Below, one piece after another: positions 23,973 to 33,649 of a stretch of 64,000 bases of DNA. Numbering within the stretch: position 1 is the stretch's first letter; the number at the start of each line of letters is the position of its first letter. The position numbers and the translations under genes are program-made. The notes beneath the pieces are model-generated. The model ran no database searches. It had not been told where the DNA came from and saw only the letters and a program-made list of their open reading frames with translations. Source of the DNA: Xestospongia bergquistia (taxonomy: Eukaryota; Porifera; Demospongiae; Haplosclerida; Petrosiidae); assembly GCA_963965975.1 (NCBI GenBank), contig OZ014419.1, positions 4,367,677-4,431,676 on the forward strand. Direction: 5' to 3'.

Positions 23973-24631
23973 GGTGAGATACGACTAACTATTGGTAATG
24001 GAATGGCAATATTGGGCCCCACGTTATCATTGGATACTTTAATAGAATTTCTTCTTATCAGTATTGGAACAATATCTGGTAATCGCACTTCTTTCCATAA
24101 GATGTATTGTTTATTACATTATCAGGTGTTCGTCAACTACTTTGTGTGGTTGTCACTTCTTGCTAACTACCTCGTGTTTGTGACCTTTTTTCCAGCAACC
24201 CTAGCTCTCATACTGGAGGTTAACTTAACTTACTTCATCTATTAGGCATGTCCTTATAATAAAGATTTACATATTAGCTTTACTATGCCATCATTGGAAG
24301 TAGGAACTGTAGGACGAGGTACAAGTAAGCTTTTGACAAAAACACCTCACTCAAATAAGACACTTTTGTGTGATAGATCTTAGGTGTTCATGGCCCATCC
24401 CTCAAAGGATAACCAGGTGACAGTGCAGGACGAATTACCTTGTATCATTTGTGGGACAGTGTTGTCTGGTGAACTCTCTCTTGTTTCTGCTCTTGCTGCA
24501 TGTCACTTAGTTAAAAGTCATTTAACTTTAAACAGGTAAAGCATGTTTATAGCTATTATGTCATTGTATCTCAATCTCATGTTCATAGATCACGTCTTGC
24601 TCTTTCGACAATAGAAGATAATGAAAAATAA
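23973..24631 (+). pseudogene. HMGCR: HMG-CoA reductase pseudogene with internal deletion
   Basis: HMG-CoA reductase makes mevalonate from HMG-CoA in the ER membrane. Segment 23973-24078 encodes GNGMAILGPTLSLDTLIEFL and the following residues of the sterol-sensing domain, spliced over a 47-bp intron (24079-24125) to a piece containing ANYLVFVTFFPATLALILE, where the frame shifts. After 27 bp the sequence jumps to the end of the catalytic domain: DLHISFTMPSLEVGTVGRGT (from 24246), then GVHGPS, ICGTVLSGELSL and HLVKSH with the catalytic His. The last exon (24589-24631, after a 53-bp intron) starts at the AMPK-site-like NRS and ends TAA. About 550 residues are missing, including the catalytic Glu, Lys and Asp. 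There are at least two further frameshifts and a TAA. The enzyme cannot be functional. Confidence 0.88.
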
Positions 24632-25121
24632 TTGTTAATATGATAAATGATGTCTGCATTGTACTATTTTATTTATAACTATAAATTTTCTCTCATGATC
24701 TGTTTTTAATAATACATATCAAACCAATTACTTCTAGATGTCAGGTGTAACATTTAAAAACTATGTCTTCTTTTGTAATAGGAGGCAACTATACTAATTA
24801 AACATCCAGTCATTAATACTATCAAAAGTATGCAAACAAACCAAAAACAGCACTCAATGCTATCACTATAAAATCAACAGATAACAAAATGATAACAGTT
24901 ATTAAAGCAATCCAACCTTGTGTTTCATTTTGAATGGAGAAAATAGAGGGAGATATAGGTATAACAAGTCCACAATACTCAACTAAAGATCTTCAGTCAA
25001 GTTGCTTAATTGTCTATACAATAATACTAATATGTGAGTTTAGTTAGTATCACAGTGATATATAGGGATAATGACATAATAATAGAAACTTTATAGACTT
25101 ACTAGTTCACTACAAAAATAA
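24632..25121. other. Spacer between two pseudogenes
   Basis: AT-rich sequence lying between the 3' ends of the HMGCR (+) and acid phosphatase (-) remnants, which converge here. No feature seen. Confidence 0.45.
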
Positions 25122-27397
25122 TTATAAAAAAGACAAATCTAGTTCATACTTTTGTATTTCATCTAAGGAACAAAGATTATAACAATCAGGATGTGAAGTA
25201 ATTAATGAAAATTATCATTCCATGTTTCATTGTGATAGAGAAATTTCACATAATAGTGACTATAATAATACTCCATGAAATGATAAAAGCATGCTAACTG
25301 TTTACATACCCATTGTTATAGTACAATTCAATGACAAATACTGCAGTGTAGGATGGTTGAATACCACTTTAAAAAGCTGATACTGTTGTATCATGCTGAA
25401 AACAATGTCAGATTAGTTACAGCAGAATACAAGGCCAATTTTAGATCTCTCACACTGTCATTGTTAAAAGCTTTTATTTCCATATCAGACAATACTTTAT
25501 CAGTCCATAAACCTATGACATCAGTCACATCATATAAATTACACTCCAATCAAAATAGTTATTACCTCCCATTGTTTGTTTTTTGGTGAAGGTGTCAGAG
25601 AATAAACTTAATGAAAAGTCAGTATAGGCTTAAGAGTCATTAACAAATCTACTGAGAACCAAGGTGGCATTGTCAGATTATAAATATACTAAAAAACAAA
25701 GTATCTATATAATTACAATTGTAATGAGTTTAACATTCACCTCTATAAATAAGGCATCTCTAATACTCCAGGCATTCAAAGTGTCAATCTTTTTCCCAGT
25801 GTACTGTCCAAGCTCTTCATACAAATGCTAAATAAATCTAATCACTTTAATTGTCAATAAATGTGATGGTTTACTTGATGTTGTTGCTCCATTTCTTTGT
25901 ATTTTGTAGTGTTTTATCATTATCTCGTAATTTTGTATACTCAGGACAATACGTAGAGTATGCCTTTAATAACTGCAATTAAAAAAGTTAGTTGTCACAT
26001 AATAAATAATACAACAATACAGAAAAATGCATGGAATACAGGGATGGCACTTTGTAGCCATGTTGTAAGAGCTATGAATATTATATTTAATGTTTCGTTA
26101 ATTAGATGCAAGAACTTTCACGAATGCTTGGCTATGTGTGAGTGCTGTCACTACGGAATTTATAACAGGACAGTCTTATATACCACATACTTGTCCTTTC
26201 TGAGAAGTTGTTTGTTGAAGTAAATGAGCTGTCAATTCCATAGTATTAGTAATGACATTATCATATATTGTTAATACATTTCAATGCAGTATATAATGCC
26301 CAATGCAATCTATAATACCTAGTGACAATGATTTGGTTTAAAACAAGCAATCAATTTTATCAGTAATGCATACAGTATTTCACTATGAAATCAGTATCTT
26401 CTAAAACAGTTTATAGGATGAGTTTTTTAGTTTATAATCTTGTCTTACAGTCTATAACTAATTTTTTATTGTCAATAGAAAACATTAAATTAACCTTAAA
26501 CCAACCTTGACTCAGTAATGTATTAATATATTCATCAAAGTGGACTTAGTAGGGGTTGATGTCATTTAGAGGAGGCTTAAAATTAGCTATCATAATGGAA
26601 ACTTTGAACACATCACATTTATTTTAATAAATTTGCCAATTCTAAATATAAAGGTTCAAGACATTAGCTTTGGTTAATGGAATGAGACTTTTTATTTGGA
26701 AATAAACTTCCCATATGATTTGTTTATGAAAATTAACTTGTTAATTGTTATAAAAATATTAATTCTAAATTCATATTTTTTTACATCCCACATTATTTTC
26801 CGATCTGAAAGGAAGGCAATTTGTATTAATTGCATTATGTGGAACATAAAGAGGATACTTACACCAAATACTGAATATAGATTTAACATCCACCCAACAA
26901 AAACTTAAACTACACCATATCATCTTCTTTTAGTACAGTATGGACAGGAATAGGCTACCACTATAAATCAGTCTTAAATTTCTACAATAGAAATTACTTA
27001 TTATGGATGTTAAAATAAAATTGTTTACTTGTGATTCATCAGGTGGGTACAATCCAGCTAGTAGACTCTCTGCACTCATTAATGTTCTATCTAAATCTGT
27101 GCTCCGGATACATACCTTAATGTATATTTTTATGCATGAAAAATCCCTCATAAACTAAATTCACCTGGTTTCTGGAATAATTTTTATACATGTAACCAAA
27201 TTTAATGTATTTCGACTGAAATATATGTCTAAGATTATAAGCTTCCTTCATTCCAAGCTATGAAATATGAGAATAGACAGACTGCAATGTATTCAACTTA
27301 CAGTTGTTAGTTGTCCAAATCCTTGAGGCCATGCATCTTACTGTTATGGGTCATTAGGATAAGTTTCAACAGGGCTTCGATCATCATGTCGGAATAC
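25122..27397 (-). pseudogene. Histidine acid phosphatase (lysosomal/prostatic type) pseudogene
   Basis: Ten exons follow the acid phosphatase family in order. Ex1 27302-27397 has RHDDRSPVETYP (active site, normally RHGxRxP) and WPQGFGQL. Ex2 27165-27257 and ex3 27029-27115 (IRSTDLDRTLMSAE, LAGLYPP) are clean. Ex4 is 26916-26981 (PIPVHTV); ex5 25875-25972 (CPEYTKL); ex6 about 25741-25837; ex7 up to 25688 (NLTMPPWFS); ex8 about 25421-25543 (KLALYSA); ex9 25310-25395 (HDTTVSAF, catalytic HD); ex10 25122-25259 (HYYVKFLYHNETW, PDCYNLCSL). Splicing preserves phase at most junctions. Lesions: Gly to Asp in RHG, two TAA in ex1, two TAG in ex4, a TAG or frameshift at ex6, TAA in ex7 and ex9, and a 1-base shift in ex10. 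The signal-peptide exon is not found; a retroelement starts about 200 bp upstream. Family identity is firm; loss of function is inferred from the lesions. Confidence 0.85.
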
Positions 27398-27611
27398 CTA
27401 ATTTGAGACAAAGACTTTTGAAATGAAATTCATAAACATTGCATAAATTAATTGACATGTATACTACTTAACACTCTTCTCTCAAAGGCAGTCATGAGAC
27501 TAAGAATAACCTGGACTGGAGATATATTTATTATTGACGACATAGTCAAAGATCCTTAATGAGACATCTTACATGTTCATACCCATAGACATCTACTTAT
27601 ATCATGGTAAT

Positions 27612-28499
27612 TCAAAAAATATATTTATTGGCATAGATATTGATAAGACTGCTTCTGATACTGTTAAAAACTCAAGTGAGATGTCCCAAGTGCTCACTCC
27701 AGCTGTCACTGAAAATCACTACATCATCCAAGTAGGCTGCTGCAAATTATTCCATACCATGTATATTGTAAAACCTTATCCATTAATCGTTGAAATGTTC
27801 CCGGAGCACCTTGGAGACCAAATAGCATAACATTGAACTGAAATAGCCCGAAGGGCGTCACAAATACTGTCTTGGGTCGGCCATCCTTGGCAACTGGAAC
27901 CTGCCAATAACCACGAGTAACGTCCAATGCTGAGATGAATTTGGCCTTGCCAACATGGTTGATCAGCTCGTCCACTCGGGGCATTGGATATGAATCACCT
28001 TCCAAGAGTCCGTTCAAACGCTGGTAATCAACACACAGCTGTAATGATCTATCTTTCTTCTTTAACAGTACCACTGGAGCACTCCAAGCAATTTCTGGTG
28101 GAGCATTTGATCCAACTCTTGTTTCACAGTGTCTCGATAGGAGTGTGGTAGGCAATAAGCCGGCAGTCGTACTGGATGAGCATCTCTAGTGAGAACATGG
28201 TGTTCCACCAAATCTGTACGATCAGGAGTATTACTAAACACATCACTAAATCTCTCTAACAACTGCATCAAGTCCTTTTGTTGGAATTGGATGAGATTAT
28301 GTCCAAAAATTGGTTCACCTTTTGACTGTGTTTTACCACTCTCGGTCCAGGTAGGTTTGTCCTGCTCCCCGTCCAATACTTCTGAACTATATAGAGCACT
28401 GCTTGACGGGGCATACCATTCACATAGCATGTTGACATGGAACAATTGTTTCCTTTTCCTGTGATCACGCGTGTCCACAATATAATTGACTTCTCCCAT
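27612..28499 (-). pseudogene. Ty3/gypsy reverse transcriptase region (with end of integrase)
   Basis: The upstream part (28062-28499) contains the chromodomain-like tail of integrase (RKRKQLFHVNMLCEW) and the linker to RT. The RT core follows (27724-28155) with VLLKKKDRSLQLCVDYQRLN, ISALDVTRGYWQVPV and FGLQ-GAPGTFQRLMD blocks. The catalytic YLDD box is at 27723-27734, in a different frame from the preceding block, followed by VVIFSDSWSEHL. The region is truncated soon after; the RNase H domain is absent. Two frames overlap near 28062-28155, indicating a frameshift. Confidence 0.87.
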
Positions 28500-28502
28500 G
28501 CG

Positions 28503-29480
28503 TTAGTTTAACGCATGGGAGAAGGCAATTATCTCGTATGGCCCTTGCCATTGAGCAAGCAGTTTACTACTGGATGTATGAAGAAGCACCAGCACTTGCT
28601 GTCCTGGCTTAAACTTACAAGTACAGGCATTGCGGTTATACCATTTATGTTGTCTCTCCGGGGCATTAGATAAATTACTCTTCACCAGCTCTGTCATTTT
28701 TGCTAGCTTGTCAGAAATTGAGAGGATATGAGATACCACACTATGTTCTCCAGGCCCTCCAGCTTCCCAGGTATTCTTCAGCACATCCAAAGGACCATTC
28801 ACAGCTCTCCCATACAAAAGTTCAAAAGAAGAGAACCCTGTGGATGCCTGAGGCACCTCCTAATAAGTAAACAGGAGATTGGGCAACATTTTGTCACAGT
28901 CCTTGCCTTCACTTATTGCCGCCTTTTTTAACATGGACTTTAGAGCTTGATTAAAACAATGCACGAGTCTGTCCATTTGAGGATGGTAGGGCCTTGTTTG
29001 TAACTGATGGATGTGAAGCATTTTGTATAATTCTGATAGGAGTTAGATGTAAAGATATCCTCTTGGTCTGCGAGAATCTCATATGGGATGCCCACATGGG
29101 CAAAAATGAGGACTAGTTCCTTAGCAATGTTTTCAGTATCAATTGGCGTTAGGCGACAGTCTCAGGATACCGAGTTGCATTGTCACACAAGACCAAAATG
29201 TATCATTTTCCTGACCGACTGCGAGAGAGAGGTCCGACAATATCCATAGCAACTCTCTTAAATGGAGTATCGATAATAGGGAGGGGAATGAGTGGTGCTG
29301 GTTGCATATGATGTTGAGCAACCTTCTGGCATGATCCACAAGTCCAGCAGTACTCCACAACATCTCTGTATATAGTTGGCCAATAGAACTGCTGTAAGAT
29401 ACATTGAGTCATCTTGTCTCAGCCCAAATGACCAGCTGGGGGAATGGAATGTGCCAGACTTATAACTCTGTCACGACATT
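28503..29480 (-). pseudogene. Ty3/gypsy integrase, inactivated
   Basis: The zinc-binding H2C2 domain is seen as HSIPPAGHLG, a TGA, then YCWTCGSCQK near 29325-29450. The catalytic core begins VAMDIVGPL (first Asp) and continues CDNATRYPE in another frame. The block that normally reads HPQTDGLVERFN here reads HPQMDRLVHCFN, so the catalytic Glu is replaced by His at 28959-28961. The C-terminal part (28503-28856) has FKPGQQVLVLL and QWQGPYEI, the GPY/F module. At least three frameshifts lie between these blocks. Confidence 0.87.
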
Positions 29481-30048
29481 CCTTTGGAAGCACGAGTTGT
29501 TCTACAGCCATGTCTTCACTATCTCTACCAGATGGCATCCAATATCTTTACAGTATACCATCTTTCCAGTAGAATCGTATTCCACTACCAGTTGTACTAT
29601 CTGCATAAGCTTTATTCCTGACTGATTCCAATGATGGGTCGGTCTTCTGTAGCATCTTCAATACTTCTGAGTCAATCCTTCGAATATGGTTGTCACCTGA
29701 TCCTTCACTTCTGTTGTGCTGTCTTTATCTTTCTGCTTAATCTTCTCTTCTCTCGAGATTTCCCAAACAAGTCATCATCTATCATCGTCATCTAATCTGT
29801 CTCTTCACTCTTGTCTTCTTCCTCCTTATTATGATCATCACCCTTTGCTTCGGTTCTCTGCTCCTCTTTATTAATGGGTATGATGTCACTCCGTATTTCT
29901 CCTCTAATTGTTTCTCCTCAAACTTTTGTTCTTTCTGTTTCCGTGCTGCGGCTCTTGTCATTGTTTCAATGGCCTTCTCTGGTTCCCCTACTCCAGAGTT
30001 CTGTTGAGTTAATAGCTCGGGTAGTTGGGACACATCTGTACCCAATAG

Positions 30049-30274
30049 TGTGATATCCTCTCAACTCTTTTCAACTCTTTAACACTTACGTTTTGTTTGT
30101 AATTATGTTAGTTAGTATCTCTACTGTAAATTGGTGCTAATTGAGTTAATAGTTTTGTCACTTAGCTCTTTTGTTTATTGTTACTGATTTTGTATAAATA
30201 GGATTTAGTTTTTACTTGTACTAGAGTTTTCATTCTATCCATTAAAATTATTTCAACTTAACTTAAATACCACA
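30049..30274 (+). mobile_element. Solo LTR (226 bp) with 5-bp target duplication
   Basis: The insert begins TGTGATAT and ends ATACCACA; the ends are imperfect inverted repeats (7 of 8) with the TG...CA termini of an LTR. It is flanked by AATAG at 30044-30048 and AATAG at 30275-30279. Inside are a TATAAATA box (30193-30200) and ATTAAA (30241-30246), in the order U3-R-U5 on the + strand. Taking out the insert and one AATAG restores an uninterrupted frame across the protease tail of the host element, which shows that this is a later insertion. It has no internal coding part, so it is a solo LTR made by recombination. Confidence 0.85.
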
Positions 30275-30279
30275 AATAG

Positions 30280-30522
30280 TACTCCAACAGGTAAGCGATC
30301 TGAGACAGCAGCCTCAACTTCTATTGGTTTTCCCTTGACTTCCACGTGCACCTTTGCCAAGTGATACAACACTGTGTCTCCAAATGCACAACACACCGTA
30401 ATAGCTTTTCCTTCAAGGAATGCCTCTTCAGGTACTAGCTTCCGATGCACTAGAGTCCTTGAGCAACCTGTGTCTAATAGAATATTTTCCACATATTTAC
30501 CCTCTACTGTCCCAGATCTCAT
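30280..30522 (-). pseudogene. Retroviral-type aspartic protease of the gypsy element
   Basis: The frame encodes LLDTGCSRTLVHRKLVPEE with the retropepsin active-site motif D-T-G at about 30460-30474, then a typical flap and end LPVGVL. The protein is cut by the solo LTR at 30275. Beyond the LTR the same frame resumes as GTDVSQLPELL (30045 and down) and runs into a basic linker (to about 29788) rich in Lys, Arg and Glu that leads to integrase. Confidence 0.82.
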
Positions 30523-30693
30523 TATTCAAGACTCCTGCTGAGTGTTGTTCTGCCCACAGAACATTGCCTTATATGAGGGCAATGTGAAGAGTAGTGTCCT
30601 TACTCATCACAGTCGTAGCATTCAATATCCTTCTTTCCTCTTTCTGTCCTTCTACTACCTGAGCCTAGTCGTTGCCAATACACCAGCTGTTTT

Positions 30694-30892
30694 AGTAGTA
30701 GGACAATCCTTCACCTTATGTCCAGGTTACCACATCAATGACACAGTCCACGTACTCCTCCAGATGTGCCATAGATTGCTTTCCATTTGACGAGTCCAGT
30801 CGGGGTCCTCTAGCCTGAAAGTAATCATCAGCATACTCTCCAGCCTCCTTGCTTGTCTTAGCCTTACGCTCCTTCACCCATATACGTACATA
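30694..30892 (-). pseudogene. Gypsy Gag C-terminal part with zinc knuckle
   Basis: The frame YVRIWVKERKAKTSKEAGEY followed by ADDYFQARG (30716-30892) resembles the SCAN-like end of Ty3/gypsy capsid. A second frame at 30694-30723 reads GHKVKDCPTT, the back half of a CCHC zinc knuckle; the first Cys pair is lost to a frameshift. Confidence 0.65.
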
Positions 30893-31095
30893 AGGAGAGT
30901 AGAAAATGTCTTTTGTGACCTCTGTCGAAAATCAGCTTGAGCTTGAGCGTTTGCTTCCTCATCGAGTTCTTCTGTACCATCTACAAAACCCCATAGTCCC
31001 TTAGCCAACAGCATATGTCACATCTGGAACTTCTATGTAGTCCAGTTCATGCTATCTAACTTGTTAATCGACTGTTTATCATCTACAGCCATCAT
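30892..31095 (-). pseudogene. Copia-type Gag N-terminal fragment
   Basis: From ATGATGGCT the frame encodes SINKLDSMNW, KFQM, LLAKGLWGFVDGTEELDEEA and SQKTFSTLL, the typical start of Ty1/copia Gag (LxGxNYxxWKFQM...). It has a TAG where the conserved Trp should be and a TGA four codons later. At 30892 it changes directly into gypsy-type Gag, so this is either a recombinant element or two elements joined. Confidence 0.7.
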
Positions 31096-31614
31096 TTTGA
31101 CTCTTGCTAATTTGTAGTCCAAAAAAGATTATATACAAAGCAGCACAACTACAAACCTGGGTCTAGTGTGACGAATTTAGTTGGAGACTCAGCTCATAAC
31201 CTGTTGAAACCTTTTGTATAGTTCTATGGTAAGACTGCAGTTGAGTACGCAGCTCTGTTCTCGTCACAATTAAGTTTAAGTAGAACTTGTATTTAAATGA
31301 AATGAATACAGTTAAGAACTAACAATCTGAACAAAAATCAGGTATTTATAACAGAAATCAAACAAAGAACAAAGATCAAACTAAATGGACAAAGATAAGG
31401 ACTATCACAGAAATCATGAATGAGAACGTTTACACACACTTAATTAACACTTAAATGATTCAAAGAAAATAGACTTATAGATAGACTAATTTACACACAA
31501 ATGATTACAGATAAACAACCTAACCAATTACCTCTTTCAACAGCTCAATCATTATTACCATGTGTCATGACTTGTTACATGAATAAGACATTGTTATACA
31601 TCAGAAATGTGGGC
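31096..31614. other. Flank of the retroelement, no feature seen
   Basis: It could include decayed LTR sequence of the copia-type element, but I found no paired end, primer-binding site or target duplication. Confidence 0.35.
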
Positions 31615-31658
31615 ATTAATTAGAATATGAGACCAAAGTGTCTCATATTCTAATTAAT
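31615..31658. repeat. Perfect 19-bp inverted repeat with 6-base loop
   Basis: ATTAATTAGAATATGAGAC at 31615-31633 is followed by CAAAGT and then its exact reverse complement at 31640-31658. This could fold as a stable hairpin or cruciform. It is not part of a tandem array. Confidence 0.9.
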
Positions 31659-31729
31659 TTGTGGTTTAGCAGAATTTTGTGTATAATATGTTTAATGAAT
31701 GGAGAATATCTTGTTCTGTCAAGGTATTA

Positions 31730-32216
31730 CAAGTATAAGAGAAGCGAGAGACTCTGAAAAGAAATAGATAGACAGACACCGAGTGTGAGAGAGAGACTCC
31801 TTATGTGAGGGAGAAGAGACAGAGAGCAAGAAAGACCGAGAGACTCTATGAGTGTGTGTGAGAGAAAAAGAGAAAAAAAAGAATGAAAGGAACTGAGAGT
31901 GTGGGTCTATGAGAGAGAGGAAACGATAGAGATAGCTTCTGACAGTGATGCTCTATGAAAGAGAGAGAGAGAGAGAGTGGAAAAAGAAAAAGAAAATGAG
32001 AGACTCTGAGAGTGTCTGTGTGTGAGAGGGAGAGGGACAGAGAGACAAAGAGAAAATTAAAGAGAAAGAAGGAGAAATAGAGACTGATAGGGAGACTCCG
32101 AGAGAAAGAGAGAGACTCATAGACTGAGGAAGGAGAAGGAGAGAGAGAGACTGATAGTCTGAGTGTGTGTTTGTGTGTAAGAGAGATTCTAACATTGATA
32201 AACTATGAGAGACAGT

Positions 32217-32256
<40 letters not shown>

Positions 32257-33085
32257 AAACCAGACAGAGACTCTGACAGTCTCTCTGCATAGGTCAGAGA
32301 GGGAATGACACACAGAGAGAAAATAAGTGAAAAAGAAAGAGATAAAGACAGACATTTCCAAAATGAGAGAGTGAGAGAGTGATAGAGAGAAAGAGATAAT
32401 CCTATTGCAAGGAGAGAGACAAGGAGAAAGATTGACAGAATTTAAGTGTGTGTGTGTGTGAATGACAGAGAGACTCTGAGAATGAAAGACTATGAAAGAG
32501 AGACAGATACTCTGAGAGAGAGTAAGGACTTCTGTTGTAAGGGAGGATAGAGAAAGAGAGAGAGAGAGGGAGAGAGTGACTGAAAGACTCTATGAATGTT
32601 TCTGTGACAGAGAAAGTGAGAGAGAATGAGTGACACAATCTGAGCGTGAGTGTGTTAGAGAGAGACTTTATGTGTGATATCTTATGCGAGAGAGAGACAC
32701 ACACACACACTAACACAAACAGACAGAGTGAGACTCTAAAAGTGTGTGTGTTGTGAGTGTATGTGTGTGTGAGAGAGAGATATATAGAGAATTTGATAAG
32801 GAATGTGAGACTCTAAGAGAGAATCTGTGAGGAGAGACAGGTAGACTGAGAGAATCTGTGTTTGTTTGTATGAGAGAGAGAGACTTCTAAATTTAGAGAG
32901 CGAGAGAGAAAAAGTGAAAGAATTTGATAGTGTATGTCTCTGTTTAATAGAGAAAGAAAAGGACTCTGAGAGTGATGGACTATGACATAGAGAGAGAGTG
33001 ATAGGGACTCAGAGAGTGACAGAGAGAGAGTGTGAGGAAGGTGAGAGACTATGAGATAGAAACTCTTACGCATGTTCTCTGAGAG
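31730..33085 (+). repeat. GA-rich polypurine region (imperfect (GA)n)
   Basis: About 1.35 kb in which the + strand is largely GA dinucleotides mixed with GTGTGT and GACTCT words, including a near-perfect (GA)n tract at about 32225-32255. Frames on the - strand encode only Ser-Leu runs (SLSLSLS) and are artefacts of the repeat. The purine bias of one strand would favour triplex (H-DNA) formation. Confidence 0.92.
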
Positions 33086-33277
33086 AGACATTAATGTTTA
33101 TAGCCATTTCATCTAATCCTATTTCGTCAACAGAATGTATAATTGTCTGATATTGTCTAAAAAATAAATTGATTTAAATAACAGTAATTACAAAGATACC
33201 CAATGGATATATGCCTTAAGTTCTTGTAACATATAGTGTCCTACTTCATGCTTTCCTTAATAGCTTTCAGTCTGTTC

Positions 33278-33588
33278 TCATGGTTTCTGTACTTTCTTCT
33301 TCTTCTTGGAAGCCCTACTGCAGCCTGCTATCACTTGATGGATGTACAACTTGAAGTCAGCATCTTCCCTAATCAACTCCACTATTGTCTCTGTTACATT
33401 TTGGAGGTGGGAGTGATTCTCATTGCAAGAGACTAGCTGATCATGAACGTCAGTGACTGCTCTTCCAGGACAACTTCTGTCTGGACATCTCCAACATATC
33501 TGTCCATCTGCTGTTCTTCGATTGAGTGTGTACCTATAACCTGGTGTATAAGTAACTTAGCTTCTCTTGCTGTTGTAACAAACTCCAT
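33278..33588 (-). pseudogene. FLYWCH-type zinc-finger ORF with one frameshift
   Basis: From ATG at 33586-33588 the frame reads MEFVTTAREAKLLIHQ, then one base appears to be missing, and the next frame continues YRYTLNRRTADGQICWRC, PDRSCPGRAVTDVHD and NENHSH. This is the FLYWCH zinc-finger pattern (aromatic start, C-x-x-C-type centre, closing H-x-H). The tail LIREDADFKLYIHQV and a KKKKK stretch follow, ending at a TGA (33278-33280). Single-exon FLYWCH proteins bind DNA and are often derived from Mutator-like transposons. About 103 codons in all. The frameshift could be real decay or a sequence error; everything else is intact. Confidence 0.72.
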
Positions 33589-33649
33589 TGATTTAATATA
33601 AAGTATGTATGAAATGGGTCTACTTAAGTACTCTACCTTTCAAGACATC

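Larger units (their letters stand above)
27600..31095 (-). mobile_element. Decayed Ty3/gypsy retrotransposon, Gmr1-like gene order, with nested insertions
   Basis: Read on the - strand the element gives a Gag zinc knuckle, protease, integrase and then reverse transcriptase, and stops before RNase H. Most Ty3/gypsy elements place integrase last; integrase before reverse transcriptase is the hallmark of the Gmr1-like group. Every domain carries frameshifts or stops, so it is inactive. A solo LTR from another element splits the protease region, and the Gag end is joined to copia-type Gag. No flanking LTRs of its own were found on either side. Confidence 0.85.

Noticed and set aside
25353-26223. 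+ strand ORFs at 25353-25589 and 25960-26223
   Set aside because: They are antisense shadows and intron of the acid phosphatase pseudogene.
25310-27397. All in-frame stops in the acid phosphatase are TAA or TAG, some where Gln is expected, as if UAR coded Gln
   Set aside because: TAG ends the intact MAGUK frame at the family's usual end, Gln in the same exons is CAA/CAG, the active-site Gly is also mutated and frameshifts occur, and TE frames here have TAG at a Trp. Decay by C-to-T change explains it better.
28189-30790. + strand ORFs across 28.2-30.8 kb
   Set aside because: They are antisense to gypsy pol and gag; the - strand frames contain the real domains.
31953-33091. Long - strand ORFs rich in Ser and Leu
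   Set aside because: They are translations of the GA-rich repeat, with no ordinary protein composition.
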